NCBI RefSeq assembly: GCF_031845305.1
Contig: NZ_JAVREH010000005.1
Coordinates: 124,001-188,000, forward strand
Source of the DNA: Jatrophihabitans_A lederbergiae
GTDB taxonomy: Bacteria; Actinomycetota; Actinomycetes; Mycobacteriales; Jatrophihabitantaceae
Length of the DNA: 64,000 nucleotides
Reading direction: 5' to 3'
Below are positions 18,856 to 28,100 of this stretch, in pieces. The position numbers and the translations under genes were made by a program. Each line of letters begins with the position of its first letter. The first letter of the stretch is position 1. Below the pieces are notes generated by a model. That model had not been told where the DNA came from and searched no databases. It saw nothing but the letters and a program-made list of their open reading frames with translations.

Positions 18856-21469
18856 ATGTCTGCAAGGTTCCTCGCCGGGCTTACCGGAGCAGCGGTAGCT
18901 GTCAGCATCTCTGTCTATGGTCAACCCCTGGCGAACTCGCGGCCGAGCGGGCACCAAGTTTCAACCGCGGCCGGCTCGGAGCTGTCGGTCAGCAGTCGCC
19001 TTCAGGACCGACGCGAGGTCGCCGCCGGCACCCGGGCCTACTCGATCGGCTTCGAGGACGGCCGGTTCTATGCGAACGGCTGGCATATCACGGGCGAAAT
19101 GGGCGGGATCTGGACGCCACCCCTGAAGCTGCTCGACGGGGTCTGGTTCGGTCTCGACGGTCAGTGGGTCGGTCCGGCGACGAAGTTCACCAGTGGCTGG
19201 GGCTACACCCGCTTCGACCTTCCCGAGACCGCTGGCTTGACGGTCAAGCGCACCGACTTCGTGCCGGACGGCACCCGCGGCGCGCTGTTCGGTCTCACGA
19301 TCACAAACCCGGGAGCAGCTCGGACGACGAAGCTCTCCGTCGATGCCCATTCCGAATTGATGGGCCAGTTTCCGTGGGGGTTCAGCGGCCTCACGCCGAA
19401 TGCCAGCAGCAATCTTCCGGACAAGGGAAGCTATGACGGCAAGAATTTGAAGTTCACCGACGACGGCGCGCTACCCGGTACGCCCGCGCACCATTACGCG
19501 GCCCTGGTCGGCACCTCGCTCAAGCCGGACAGCGGCCAGATCGGCCACCAGTTCTGGGGTCCGCAGCCAGGTCACGTGTGCACCGGCGCCGAGCCCGGTG
19601 CGCCCGCCGCGCCGAAGCCCTCACAGTGTGACGACGGTCCCTTCGGCCGCGGGACGGGTGGCGAGCTGACCTACACGCTCTCCTTGCCGGCGGGCGGCTC
19701 GAAGACGGTGTGGCTGGCCGCGGCCGGTTCGAACACCGGCATGGCGTCCGCGCGTCAGGAACTGGCCCGGGCGCTGCGCCACCCCGACGCCCAACTGGCC
19801 GCCAAGATGAAGTCGCGTCAACAGCTGGCCGACCGCACGCAGCTCTCGCTGCCGGGCGCCCCACAGGTGCAGAACGCGATCGACTGGGGCAAGCAGAACA
19901 TCGCCGACCTGACCCAGACCGCCGACAACCTGAAAATTCGCTGGACCAACCAGGGCAAGCAGTTCCCCGCGCCGCTCGGCACGGTGGCCAAGGCCACCTG
20001 GATCGGCGCCGGTTATCCGGACTACCCATGGATCTTCGGCACCGACGCCGAATACACCGCGTTCGCTGCAGTCTCCGTCGGTCAGTTCGATGCGATCAAG
20101 GGGCACCTGCGCACGCTGCGCGAAGTCTCGGACCTGCTCAACCATCGCTCGGGGGTGGTCGCCCACGAGGTGGTGTCGGACGGGTCCGTCTACTTCGGCC
20201 ACGACTCCCGCACCCAGAATCCGGACGGCACGACCAGCTATGACTTCAACACCGATGAGACGGTCAAGTTCCCCAGCGCAGTCGCCCTGATCTGGCGCTG
20301 GACCGGAGACAACCGGTTCCGGGACGGCATGTACGACTTCACCGTCCGCAACCTGCGATACGTGGTGAAGAACCTCGATGCGGATCACGACGGATTTCCG
20401 GAGGGCCTCGGCAACGTCGAGCGGACGGGCATGGGCCAGGAGAAGCTCGATAACACGGTGTACTTCATTCGCGGGCTCTACGACCTGGCCGACATGGCGA
20501 AAGCCAAGAATGACCGCTCGACCTTCGCTTGGGCGACGAAGCTGGCCAGCAGTGTGCGGAAGCGCTTCGACAACACCCTGGTGGTATCAGGCCGCGTCCC
20601 AGTACGCCGATTCGCTGAACGACCCAGGCAACGTGCCGTCCTTCCAGAAGCACTGGATCGGCCAGACTCCGATGGAGGTCGAGCTCACTGTCAAGGGGCG
20701 GACGGTGCCAGGGTTGGCTCCGTTCGACCACGGCAACGCGGCGCTGGCCGGCCGCGAGAACGCTTGCTTCAGCGGAACGCCTCCGTTCAACCCGGGGCTG
20801 TTCCACACCGCATGCGGCGGCGGTCCGACCGGCCAGGGCGAGAAGGTGGTCTATGGGCTGACGACCTCGATTCAGTCGATCGGTGAAGGCAATTACGGCC
20901 GGCTGGGACCCGATCAGCAGCAGCGTTATCTTGACGCGTTGGCCCAGACGATGTTTGCCGAGCCGGCCACCGGCGGCACGCCGGACGAGCAGCCCGGAGC
21001 AATGCCGGAAATCTTCCCGTCGCCCGATCAGGGTGCCAACATCGACCGGTGCTGGACCTGTCGCTCGATGTTTATGCAGGCTTGGGGCAACTACGGCACC
21101 GCGTGGGCGGTCGTGCACCAGTGGTTGGGCGTGCGTCCGGACCTGGGCAATGAACGGCTGGAGGTCGTTCCGCAGGTACCGGAGGGCCAGACCACCGTGC
21201 AAGGAAAGGGCATTCGGCTCGGCGGCGGCTCGGCCGACGTGCTGGCCACCCATATCGGCACGACGTACCGGACGAAGATCGACGTCAGTCGGAGCGTGGA
21301 CGCCGACCGGGTCCTCATCGGCCATACGCTGCCGCGTGGTGCACAGCCGACGAGCGTGCTGCTGGACGGCCGGACGGTGCACAACTACCGGATCACCGCA
21401 ACCAACCGTGGGGCCGAGCTGACGGTCTCCACCAGCGAAGGAAAGCACACCCTGACGATCATCACCTGA
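18856..21469 (+). pseudogene. Secreted six-hairpin glycosidase (glycogen-debranching-like), frameshifted
   Basis: A secreted carbohydrate-active protein of the (alpha/alpha)6 type related to actinobacterial glycogen-debranching/GH-like enzymes. It starts after a strong AGAGGAGG site and has a signal peptide (1-~28), a beta-rich N-terminal domain, and catalytic-barrel stretches such as WIGAGYPDYPWIFGTDAEY and EGLGNVERTG. At 20576-20578 a run of three Cs shifts the frame. Frame 1 runs on to 20886 as nonsense, while the conserved WWYQAASQYADSL continues in another frame to 21469. Removing one C restores about 870 residues. It may be a pseudogene, a phase-variable gene or a sequencing error. Confidence 0.75.
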
Positions 21470-21625
21470 ACCGCGCTGATCGCGGGGCGCGTTTCACCGC
21501 GCTGATCATTGGGCGCGTTTCACCGCGCTGATCATTGGGCGCGTTTCACCGCGCTGATCATTGGGCGCGTTTCACCGCGCTGATCATTGGGCGCGTTTCA
21601 CCGCGCTGATCATTGGGCGCGTTTC
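21470..21625. repeat. Six 26-bp tandem repeats copied from the menG 3' end
   Basis: Six contiguous 26-bp units, five identical (21496-21625) and one altered (21470-21495). The unit at 21600-21625 contains the real menG stop codon; the others repeat the same last codons and stop downstream. Each unit boundary can fold as GCGCG-TTTCAC-CGCGC, so the array makes a row of hairpins between two convergent genes. There are no spacers, so this is not a CRISPR array. Confidence 0.95.
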
Positions 21626-22341
21626 ACCGCGCGGTGCAACGCGACGATGCCGCCCGTCAGGTCGCGGAAGTGCACGCCCGCCCACCCCGAGGCGGCGATG
21701 GTCCGGGCGAGGTCTTGCTGAACCGGCCAGCTGCGGATGGACTCCGCCAGGTACACGTAGGCATCGGGATTGCTGGACACCTTGCGCGCGACCCACGGCA
21801 GCGCCCGCATCAGGTAGTTCATGTACAGCGGGCGAAACCAGGGCGCGAGCCGGATGCCGTGCCACTGCGGACCGGACGGCGTGGAGAACTCGCACACCAG
21901 CAGCTGCCCGCCGGGCTTGGTGACCCGCGCGAACTCGGCCAGGGCCGCTGGCACGTCAACGATGTTGCGCAGGCCGAACGAGATCGTCACCGCGTCGAAG
22001 ACCTCGTCGGCGAAGGGCAACCGCAGCGCGTCCGCGGCGACGAAGGGCAGCTGTTTACGCCCGGGACGTCCGGCGCCGGCCCTGAGCATTCCCAGCGAGA
22101 AGTCGCTGGCGACGGCGTGGGCACCGGACCGCGCGAGCTCCGCGGTCGACACCCCGGTCCCTGCCGCGACATCGAGCACCCGATCTCCCGGCCGCAACCC
22201 GAGTGCGTCCCGGGTCCGGCGCCGCCACCGCCGGTCCTGGCCGAACGAGAGGACGGTGTTGGTCAGGTCGTAGCGTCGGGCAACCCCGTCGAACATCGTG
22301 GCGACATCGCGGGGCTCCTTCTCGAGAGTGGCTCTGGTCAT
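21610..22341 (-). CDS. menG: Demethylmenaquinone methyltransferase
   Basis: SAM-dependent C-methylation of demethylmenaquinone, the last step of menaquinone synthesis in both Men and futalosine routes. The 243-residue protein starts at ATG 22341 and has VARRYDLTNTVLSFGQDRRWR, the SAM motif VLDVAAGTGVSTAEL, SFGLRNIVDVPAAL and PGGQLLVCEFS, diagnostic of the UbiE/MenG family. Its last codons are the template of the 26-bp repeat array. Other menaquinone genes lie 3-15 kb away rather than adjacent. Confidence 0.94.
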   Translation of the reverse strand: MTRATLEKEPRDVATMFDGVARRYDLTNTVLSFGQDRRWRRRTRDALGLRPGDRVLDVAAGTGVSTAELARSGAHAVASDFSLGMLRAGAGRPGRKQLPFVAADALRLPFADEVFDAVTISFGLRNIVDVPAALAEFARVTKPGGQLLVCEFSTPSGPQWHGIRLAPWFRPLYMNYLMRALPWVARKVSSNPDAYVYLAESIRSWPVQQDLARTIAASGWAGVHFRDLTGGIVALHRAVKRAQ

Positions 22342-22425
22342 CGTCCCTGATTGTTGCTGACGACCTGCTGCCCTCACCACCCGGGCGCGCCGCCGAGCAC
22401 GCCCGGGATGAGACTGAACCAGCGG

Positions 22426-24483
22426 TCAGCTGAAGCTGAACCAGTTCACGTTCACGAAGTCCTGGCCGGAGCCGGTGACGAACTTCAAGAAGATGGTGTG
22501 GGTGCCGGTGATCGTCCCCACCGAGCCCGGAATCGTGGTCCAGTTCTGCCAGCCACCGGTGTTGCCCACCGAGAAACTGCCCACCGCCGCATTGCTCAGG
22601 CTGTCCAGGTGCACCTCGACGATGCCACTGACGCCAGCGGCCGCCCCTGAGGCGCAACGGACCGACACCGTGTGCAGACCCCCGGCGCCGAAGTCGACGT
22701 TGTTGTACTGCAGCCAGTCACCGTTGCCGATGGACCCGACGTCTTCGCCTCCACCGGTATCGGTTGTGGCCTCGGTGACAGTGCCCGACTGGGCGTTGAA
22801 GCCCTCGGCCTGGATCGTCGCGGTGGCACTGACCGTGCCGCCACCGGTGCCTCCGGTCGGGTTGCCACCGGGCGTACTCCAGATCTGCGCGCTCGAGCCG
22901 TTGCAGTCCCACAGCTGGAGCTGGGTGCCGTTGACCGTGGACGAGTTCGGGTCGTCCATGCAGCGTCCCGAGGTCGGATTGCGGTACCCGCCGTTGTAGG
23001 CCTGCCACTGCTGGTTCGAACCGGCCGTGCAATCCCAGAGCTGTAGCTTGGTGCCGTTCGCGGTGCCGGCCCCGTTGGCGTCGAGGCACTTTCCGACCGC
23101 CCGCAGGGTGCCGTCGGAATACTGCGTCCAGGTCTGGGCGCTCGAGCCGTTGCAGTCCCACACCTGAACGGTCGTGCCGTTGGCCGAATTGCCGCCGTTG
23201 ACATCGGCGCACTTGCCGGCGAGGCCGGACCTGACCGCTCCGGTGGCTCGGGCTGTTGCTCCACCGGAGGAGAAGGCCGCCAGCGCGTGCGGTGTGCCGA
23301 GACCCGTCGGCCCGTCGTAGCCGGTCACTCCGGTGCACAGGTAGCTACCGCCGCAGGAGCCGTTGGAGCCGCCCACGGCGTCCCACAGCGACCCGCTGTT
23401 GGCGTACGGGTACGAGTTGGCGGACACGCTCGTGGACGGTGCTCCCGCCAGGGCATACACCGAGGCGATGATCGGCGCGGCGACGCTGGTGCCGCCCACG
23501 ACACCCCAGCCGCCACTGCCGTAGGTGTCGTAGTACGCCACCCCGGTCTGCGGATCGGCGACGGCCGAGACGTCGGCGACCGTGCGGCGGCCGCAGCCGG
23601 AATCGTGCTGGAATGCCGGCTTGGGCTCGTAGGCAGAGCACCCGGAACCGGCGCCCGACCACGCCGACTCGGTCCAGCCCCGGGCATTGGACGCTCGGCT
23701 CAGCGTGGTTCCGCCGACGGCGACGACGCCGGGCGACGCGGCGGGGTAGGACACGCCGTAACCGCCGTCCCCCGAGCTCGCCGTGATGGCGACTCCGGGA
23801 TGGCTGTAGGTCGAGCTGTCCTGGCTGGTCTCCGCCGCGTACTCGCCGGAGCCCCAGGACAACGAGATAAACTTGGCACCGAGGGAAACCGCGGTGTTGA
23901 TCGCGGTATTGAGGTCGCCGCCCGCGGAGTTGGCCTCGAGCACATCGATCTTGCAGAGCGGGCAGATAGCCGACACCATGTCGACGTCCAGGGAGGTCTC
24001 ACCGGCCCAGCCGGTGTCGCCGGCCGGAAGTGGTGACGCCTGACCGTCCTGATTGAGTTTGTGGAAGCACCCGTTGGACGTGGTGCAGGCGGGCAAGCCG
24101 TACTGCGCGCGGTACGTGGCCAGGTCGCTCTCGAGGTTGGGAGCGCCGTAGGCGTCGATGATGGCCACCAGCTGCCCAGCCCCCGCTGAGCCGGAGGGGA
24201 GCGAGTAGGCCGCCTGCAGGTCGGAGGGGCCGTAACCGCCCGGCGTCGCGAACGGCCGGACGGCGTTCGGCGTGGCGGCCGGTTGCACTGGAGTGGTCTG
24301 GGCGACGGCGAAGCAGGTGTTGATACCCGGTCTCGGCGCCTTGCCGCACAGCTGCCGGGTGGCATGCGGGGCGGTCCTGGCACCGGCCGCGTCGGCCATG
24401 GGCGGGTAGGTCGTCACCGCCAACCCCACGCTCAGGATTGCGGCGGCAGCACAGGCCAAGTTCTTCAGCATCGTCAGGTCCAT
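22426..24483 (-). CDS. Secreted S53-like peptidase with ricin-type and CBM6 modules
   Basis: An exported serine-carboxyl (sedolisin-like) protease fused to carbohydrate-binding modules. From the ATG at 24483 there is a signal peptide (to about 33), then the catalytic domain with ETSLD (Glu162, Asp166), SSGDGG near 237-241 and GGTSVAAP with the nucleophile Ser333. Residues ~415-545 form a ricin B-type lectin with repeated QVWDC/QLWDC and Q-x-W motifs. Residues ~555-685 are a CBM6-type beta-sandwich (GDWLQY, WQNWTT). Starts at 24495 (GTG) or 24471 (ATG) are also possible. Likely a scavenging enzyme anchored to polysaccharide-rich material. Confidence 0.88.
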   Translation of the reverse strand: MDLTMLKNLACAAAAILSVGLAVTTYPPMADAAGARTAPHATRQLCGKAPRPGINTCFAVAQTTPVQPAATPNAVRPFATPGGYGPSDLQAAYSLPSGSAGAGQLVAIIDAYGAPNLESDLATYRAQYGLPACTTSNGCFHKLNQDGQASPLPAGDTGWAGETSLDVDMVSAICPLCKIDVLEANSAGGDLNTAINTAVSLGAKFISLSWGSGEYAAETSQDSSTYSHPGVAITASSGDGGYGVSYPAASPGVVAVGGTTLSRASNARGWTESAWSGAGSGCSAYEPKPAFQHDSGCGRRTVADVSAVADPQTGVAYYDTYGSGGWGVVGGTSVAAPIIASVYALAGAPSTSVSANSYPYANSGSLWDAVGGSNGSCGGSYLCTGVTGYDGPTGLGTPHALAAFSSGGATARATGAVRSGLAGKCADVNGGNSANGTTVQVWDCNGSSAQTWTQYSDGTLRAVGKCLDANGAGTANGTKLQLWDCTAGSNQQWQAYNGGYRNPTSGRCMDDPNSSTVNGTQLQLWDCNGSSAQIWSTPGGNPTGGTGGGTVSATATIQAEGFNAQSGTVTEATTDTGGGEDVGSIGNGDWLQYNNVDFGAGGLHTVSVRCASGAAAGVSGIVEVHLDSLSNAAVGSFSVGNTGGWQNWTTIPGSVGTITGTHTIFLKFVTGSGQDFVNVNWFSFS

Positions 24484-24589
24484 TCCTGCAGGCACGGCGG
24501 GGCGCCGCAGCAGGACGGTTCGCTGAAGCTTCGCTATGTTATGCCTGGTTCACCCTGAATGGAAGTTTCACGACAGTCGAGTTTGTCGC

Positions 24590-25459
24590 TTAATGGCGAC
24601 CCATCCCAAGGCGTCGTGATTTCTCCGGCTCGGCAAGCCGCACCGAGGCCCAGCCGACCGCGGCGATGCACAGCAGGTATCCGAGGACCCGGCCCGAGCC
24701 CAGCGGCACTCGCTCGGACAGCAACACCGCACCCAGGGCCACGGCCACCACCGGGTCCAGGATCAGGCTCGGCGGAAAGCTGGCCCCCAGCGGCCCGAGC
24801 TGGAAGCCGAGCTGCACCAGCAGGTAACCGCCCACGGCCAGTACCACCACGGCGGTCAGCGGAACCATTCCCACCGGGTGCCGGAAGCCGGCCAGCCCGT
24901 CCACCTGCCACACCGAGGACACCGCCTCGATCAGCACGCTGACCACTCCGAACCAGCACCCCGCCACCGCGCCGAACGTGATTGCCCGGGGCACCGGCGC
25001 CCGGTTGCGCACCGCGGCTATCGCCATCCCGCCGGCCACGAGGGACAACAGCGCCGTCCACGCCGTCGCCTGGGTGCTGATGATGGAACCGCGCCGGGGC
25101 TCGCCGAGCAGCACGAAGAACAGTGCCAATCCGAGAATCACCACCAGGCAATTGGCCAGGTCCGCCCGGCTGGGCTTCGGCGCGCCGAAGAACGAGCGCA
25201 GCACCACGGCGACCGGCAGCGAGAGCACCAGCATCGGCTGGACGAGCACCACCGGGCCATTGGCCAGGGCGAGGAGTTGCAGCGCGATCCCGACGACGTC
25301 ACCGAGCGAGGCGAGCAGCCAGCGCGGATTGCGTGCGAGGTCCACCAACCGGCCGGCGTCCGCCTCGCCGGTGTAGGCCTCGGCGTGCTGGCCGGCCGTA
25401 CCGGCGCCGTAGGCGAGGGCTGAACCCAGGCCCGCCACAACCGCGAGGGTCAGCGACAC
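24590..25459 (-). CDS. DMT-family (EamA-like) transporter
   Basis: A 289-residue integral membrane protein with about ten hydrophobic spans in a drug/metabolite transporter arrangement, starting VSLTLAVVAGLGSALAYG and including PPSLILDPVVAVALGAVLLSERVPLG, which resembles the EamA signature near the second half. The GTG at 25459 is 5 bp after the mqnC stop, so it probably shares the mqnC transcript. The exported substrate is unknown. Much of the longer upstream frame is a shadow of mqnC. Confidence 0.82.
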   Translation of the reverse strand: MSLTLAVVAGLGSALAYGAGTAGQHAEAYTGEADAGRLVDLARNPRWLLASLGDVVGIALQLLALANGPVVLVQPMLVLSLPVAVVLRSFFGAPKPSRADLANCLVVILGLALFFVLLGEPRRGSIISTQATAWTALLSLVAGGMAIAAVRNRAPVPRAITFGAVAGCWFGVVSVLIEAVSSVWQVDGLAGFRHPVGMVPLTAVVVLAVGGYLLVQLGFQLGPLGASFPPSLILDPVVAVALGAVLLSERVPLGSGRVLGYLLCIAAVGWASVRLAEPEKSRRLGMGRH

Positions 25460-25464
25460 CGGGG

Positions 25465-26664
25465 TCAGCTGGCAGCGGCGGGGACGCCGGTCGGCAGCAA
25501 CTTCAGCGCGGTGGACGAGAAGTGCGAGTGCACCCGGGCGTCCACCGGGTCGTCGGCCGGATCGGCGTGCACGCTGAGGTGCTTGTAGAGCGTGTCGCGC
25601 TGCGCGGGCACCCGACCGGCCGACCGGATCAGTTCGATGAGTTCTGTCCGGTTGGAACGGTGCCGGGCTCCGGCCGAGGACACGACGTTCTCTTCGAGCA
25701 TGACCGAACCCAGATCGTCCGCGCCGAAGTGCAGCGTCAGCTGGCCGATGTCCTTGCCGGTCGTCAGCCACGAGCCCTGCAGGTGGTTGATGTTGTCGAA
25801 GAACAGCCGGGCCAGCGCCACCATCCGCAGGTACTCCAGTGAGGTCGCCTGCGTCCGTCCCTTGAGATGGTTGTTCTCGGGCTGGTAGGTCCAGGGGATG
25901 AACGACCGGAAGCCGCCGGTGCGGTCCTGCACGTCGCGGATCATCCGCAGGTGCTCGATGCGCTCGGCGTTCGTCTCACCGGTGCCCATCATGAACGTGG
26001 CGGTGGATTCGACGCCCATACCGTGCGCCAGTTCCATGACCGACAGCCAGGTCTCGCCCGATTCCTTCAACGGCGCGATCGCCGTACGCGGCCGCTGGAC
26101 CAGGATCTCGGCGCCGGCGCCGGCGAAGGAGTCCAGTCCCGCGGCGTGCAGCCGGGTGATCACCTCGGCGTGGTCCAGCTTCGACACCTTGCCGATGTGG
26201 ACGACCTCGGAGGCGCCGAGCGAGTGCAGCGTCAGCTCCGGATAGGCCTGCTTGATCGCCGCGAAGGTCCGCTCGTACCACTCGATGCCCAGTGCCGGCG
26301 AGTGGCCGCCCTGCAGCATGATCTGGGTCGCGCCGAGGTCCAGGGCCTCGCCGCAGCGGCGCAGGATCTCGTCGTCGGTGTGCGTCCAGCCCTCGCTGTG
26401 ACCAGGGGCGCGGTAGAACGCGCAGAACTTGCACGCCGTCAGGCACACGTTGGTGTAGTTGATGTTCCGGTCGATGATGTACGTCGCGATGTTGACTGAA
26501 TCGCCTGCGTACCGCCGCTTTCTGGCTGCGTCCGCGGCCTCGCCGAGGGCGTGCAACGGGGCGTCGGTGTAGAGCAGCAAGGCCTCTTCGGGCGATATCC
26601 GGCCGCCGTCGGCGGCGTGTCGCAACAGGGTGTCGATCTTTGTGGAAACAGCGCTGGACGTCAC
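25465..26664 (-). CDS. mqnC: Cyclic dehypoxanthinyl futalosine synthase
   Basis: Radical SAM enzyme cyclising dehypoxanthine futalosine in the futalosine menaquinone pathway. From the GTG at 26664 the protein has 399 residues with the cluster motif CLTACKFC (Cys74, 78, 81), MLQGGHSPALGIEWYE, FIPWTYQPENNHLKG and FGADDLGSVMLEENVVS, which match the Streptomyces enzyme. The start is chosen from a TACCCT -10 element 6 nt upstream; a GTG at 26700 with an AAGGG site is a real alternative adding 12 residues. Confidence 0.95.
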   Translation of the reverse strand: MTSSAVSTKIDTLLRHAADGGRISPEEALLLYTDAPLHALGEAADAARKRRYAGDSVNIATYIIDRNINYTNVCLTACKFCAFYRAPGHSEGWTHTDDEILRRCGEALDLGATQIMLQGGHSPALGIEWYERTFAAIKQAYPELTLHSLGASEVVHIGKVSKLDHAEVITRLHAAGLDSFAGAGAEILVQRPRTAIAPLKESGETWLSVMELAHGMGVESTATFMMGTGETNAERIEHLRMIRDVQDRTGGFRSFIPWTYQPENNHLKGRTQATSLEYLRMVALARLFFDNINHLQGSWLTTGKDIGQLTLHFGADDLGSVMLEENVVSSAGARHRSNRTELIELIRSAGRVPAQRDTLYKHLSVHADPADDPVDARVHSHFSSTALKLLPTGVPAAAS

Positions 26665-26670
26665 CTGCTC

Positions 26671-26676
26671 AGGGTA
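26671..26676 (-). promoter_or_regulatory. -10 element (TACCCT) for mqnC
   Basis: TACCCT ends 6 nt before the GTG at 26664. It lies in the short region after the hydrolase gene and would give mqnC and the DMT gene their own leaderless transcript. Confidence 0.45.
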
Positions 26677-26703
26677 GCCGCCAGGCTGTTCCCCGCTCAC
26701 CGA

Positions 26704-27690
26704 TCAGCCCTTCGGAGCTGCCCGCAACAGCTCCCGAAGGTCCTCGGCGGCCTGTTCGGCAGCTCCGTCAGCGACGGCCGACACCCCGCCGAGACCGAAG
26801 TACGAGTGGTTCAGGGTGGGCCACTCGCGGCTCACCACGGTGACCCTGGCCTTGCGCAGCGCCTCGCCGTAGAAGTTGCCCTCGGTGCGCAGCACGTCCA
26901 GGGTCGCGGTGTGGATCACGGCAGGCGCGATACCGCTGAGGTCGGCTGCCCGCATCGGCGACACCCGCCAGTCGGCGGAGGACTCCTCGTCCACGTAGTG
27001 CTTGGCGAAGTTCGCCATGCCCTCCAGAGTCAGCCCGAAGTTCGTCTTGGTGGTGCGCCGCGACATGTAGTGCGCATTGATCTCGGGGTCGAGGTAGCGC
27101 CCGGCGACGTCGGTGACCGGGTAGAGCAGCAACTGGGCGGCGAGCGGCTGCCCGGCATTCCGGCGCGCGATCGCCACCGAGGCCGCCAGCTGGGCACCGG
27201 CACTGTCGCCCGCCACCACGAGGCTGTCCGGCCGGCCGCCGAGCTCGGCGAGATGCCCTGCGGCCCATTCCGTGGCGAACACCGCGTCCTCGAACGCGGC
27301 CGGGAACCGGTGCTCGGGAGCCAGCCGGAACCCGACCGACACCACGACGGCGTCGGCCTGGGTGCACAGTCGCCGGGCGTGGCCGAGGTAGCTGTCGATG
27401 TCGCCGACGACCCAGCCACCACCGTGGAAGTAGACGATGGTCGCGCGCTCGCCGTCGCCGCTCTTGCTGCCCGCAGGACGGAACACCCGCACCGGAACCG
27501 GTCCGCCCGGACCGTCGATCACCTCGTCGGTCTCGCTGTCGGGCAGCAGGGCGGGGTTCATGTGCTGCAGGGCCAGCTCGTGAATGCGCCGAGTGAGCGC
27601 GCGTGACTCTTCGATGTTGGTCGGCTCGCCGTCCGGAGACGTCCTTGCTAGCCAACCCGCGATATCGGCGTCGATTGCGGATTCGGTCAC
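26704..27690 (-). CDS. Alpha/beta hydrolase, hormone-sensitive-lipase (family IV) type
   Basis: A 328-residue esterase or lipase. It has the oxyanion motif YFHGGGWVVGD (HGGG at 89-92), the nucleophile elbow GDSAG with Ser163, TATLDVLRTEG carrying the likely acid, and LNHSYFG with the catalytic His. There is no signal peptide, so it is likely cytoplasmic. GTG at 27690 is preceded by AAAGG at 7 nt. It sits just upstream of mqnC, but no functional link to menaquinone is evident. Confidence 0.9.
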   Translation of the reverse strand: MTESAIDADIAGWLARTSPDGEPTNIEESRALTRRIHELALQHMNPALLPDSETDEVIDGPGGPVPVRVFRPAGSKSGDGERATIVYFHGGGWVVGDIDSYLGHARRLCTQADAVVVSVGFRLAPEHRFPAAFEDAVFATEWAAGHLAELGGRPDSLVVAGDSAGAQLAASVAIARRNAGQPLAAQLLLYPVTDVAGRYLDPEINAHYMSRRTTKTNFGLTLEGMANFAKHYVDEESSADWRVSPMRAADLSGIAPAVIHTATLDVLRTEGNFYGEALRKARVTVVSREWPTLNHSYFGLGGVSAVADGAAEQAAEDLRELLRAAPKG

Positions 27691-27904
27691 TCCACGGCCT
27701 TTCGAGATCGGGAACTCGGCGCAGAACCGGCTGCTGCTCAGCCCCTCGGAGGTGCGCGCCGCGCCCGTTACCTCTCATTGAATCAGCCGCCGGCCACCGG
27801 CTGCCGTTGACGGCTGTGACCAGGCCCATGCCGGCTGCCCGGCGGCACCACGTTCTCGATCACCGTCGTGGTCGTTCCGAACGGTTCCGTACCGTCGTCC
27901 CGGG
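27691..27904. other. Intergenic region between the hydrolase and the mini-gene
   Basis: About 214 bp with no recognisable gene. It should hold the hydrolase promoter on the minus strand and any -35 element of the mini-gene on the plus strand; I find no convincing -35 box for either. Confidence 0.35.
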
Positions 27905-27913
27905 TGCTAGTTT
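27905..27913 (+). promoter_or_regulatory. Extended -10 promoter of the mini-gene (TGCTAGTTT)
   Basis: TGC followed by TAGTTT matches an extended -10 (TGN-TANNNT). The ATG at 27921 lies 7 nt downstream, predicting a leaderless transcript. Confidence 0.5.
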
Positions 27914-27920
27914 GTCCTGC

Positions 27921-27989
27921 ATGTCCGGAGACGCACCGTCTTCGGCTGGACTGACAGTCCACCCCGTCTCGACTGTCAGCCAGCCGTAA
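27921..27989 (+). CDS. Orphan 22-residue leaderless mini-ORF
   Basis: A 22-codon ORF beginning MSGDAPSSAG and ending VSTVSQP-TAA. It is flanked by an extended -10 element 7 nt upstream and a perfect 11-bp hairpin starting 1 bp after the stop. This arrangement gives a transcript of roughly 100 nt with nothing else on it, since the next plus-strand gene is 1 kb away. It has no Cys, Trp or membrane segment. It could encode a micropeptide, or the RNA itself could be the functional product. I recognise no homologue. Confidence 0.4.
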   Translation: MSGDAPSSAGLTVHPVSTVSQP

Positions 27990-27990
27990 T

Positions 27991-28019
27991 CCGGACGGCT
28001 ATTCCGTGTAGCCGTCCGG
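27991..28019 (+). terminator. Strong hairpin after the mini-ORF
   Basis: CCGGACGGCTA pairs perfectly with TAGCCGTCCGG (11 bp) around a 7-nt loop, directly after the mini-ORF stop. No T tract follows; a second, larger hairpin begins 2 bp later. Confidence 0.7.
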
Positions 28020-28020
28020 C

Positions 28021-28072
28021 GAGAGTGGCGGGAATCCGCTGCGCAAAGCCAGCGCGGATTCCCGTCACTCTC
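28021..28072 (-). terminator. 19-bp hairpin after mqnA
   Basis: A 19-bp stem (GAGAGTGGCGGGAATCCGC with its complement, one G-T pair) encloses a 14-nt loop, 29 bp after the mqnA stop. It can act for mqnA on the minus strand and as a second terminator for the mini-gene on the plus strand. Confidence 0.7.
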
Positions 28073-28100
28073 CCTTCGTCCTACTGGCGTACATCGGGCA

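Noticed and set aside
21470..21633. CRISPR-like repeat array
   Set aside because: The 26-bp units are contiguous with no spacers and derive from the menG 3' end; no cas gene is nearby.
22415..22450. A 9-bp direct repeat (CTGGTTCAG) flanking the S53 protease stop
   Set aside because: Similar in position to the other gene-end repeats but too short to separate from chance.
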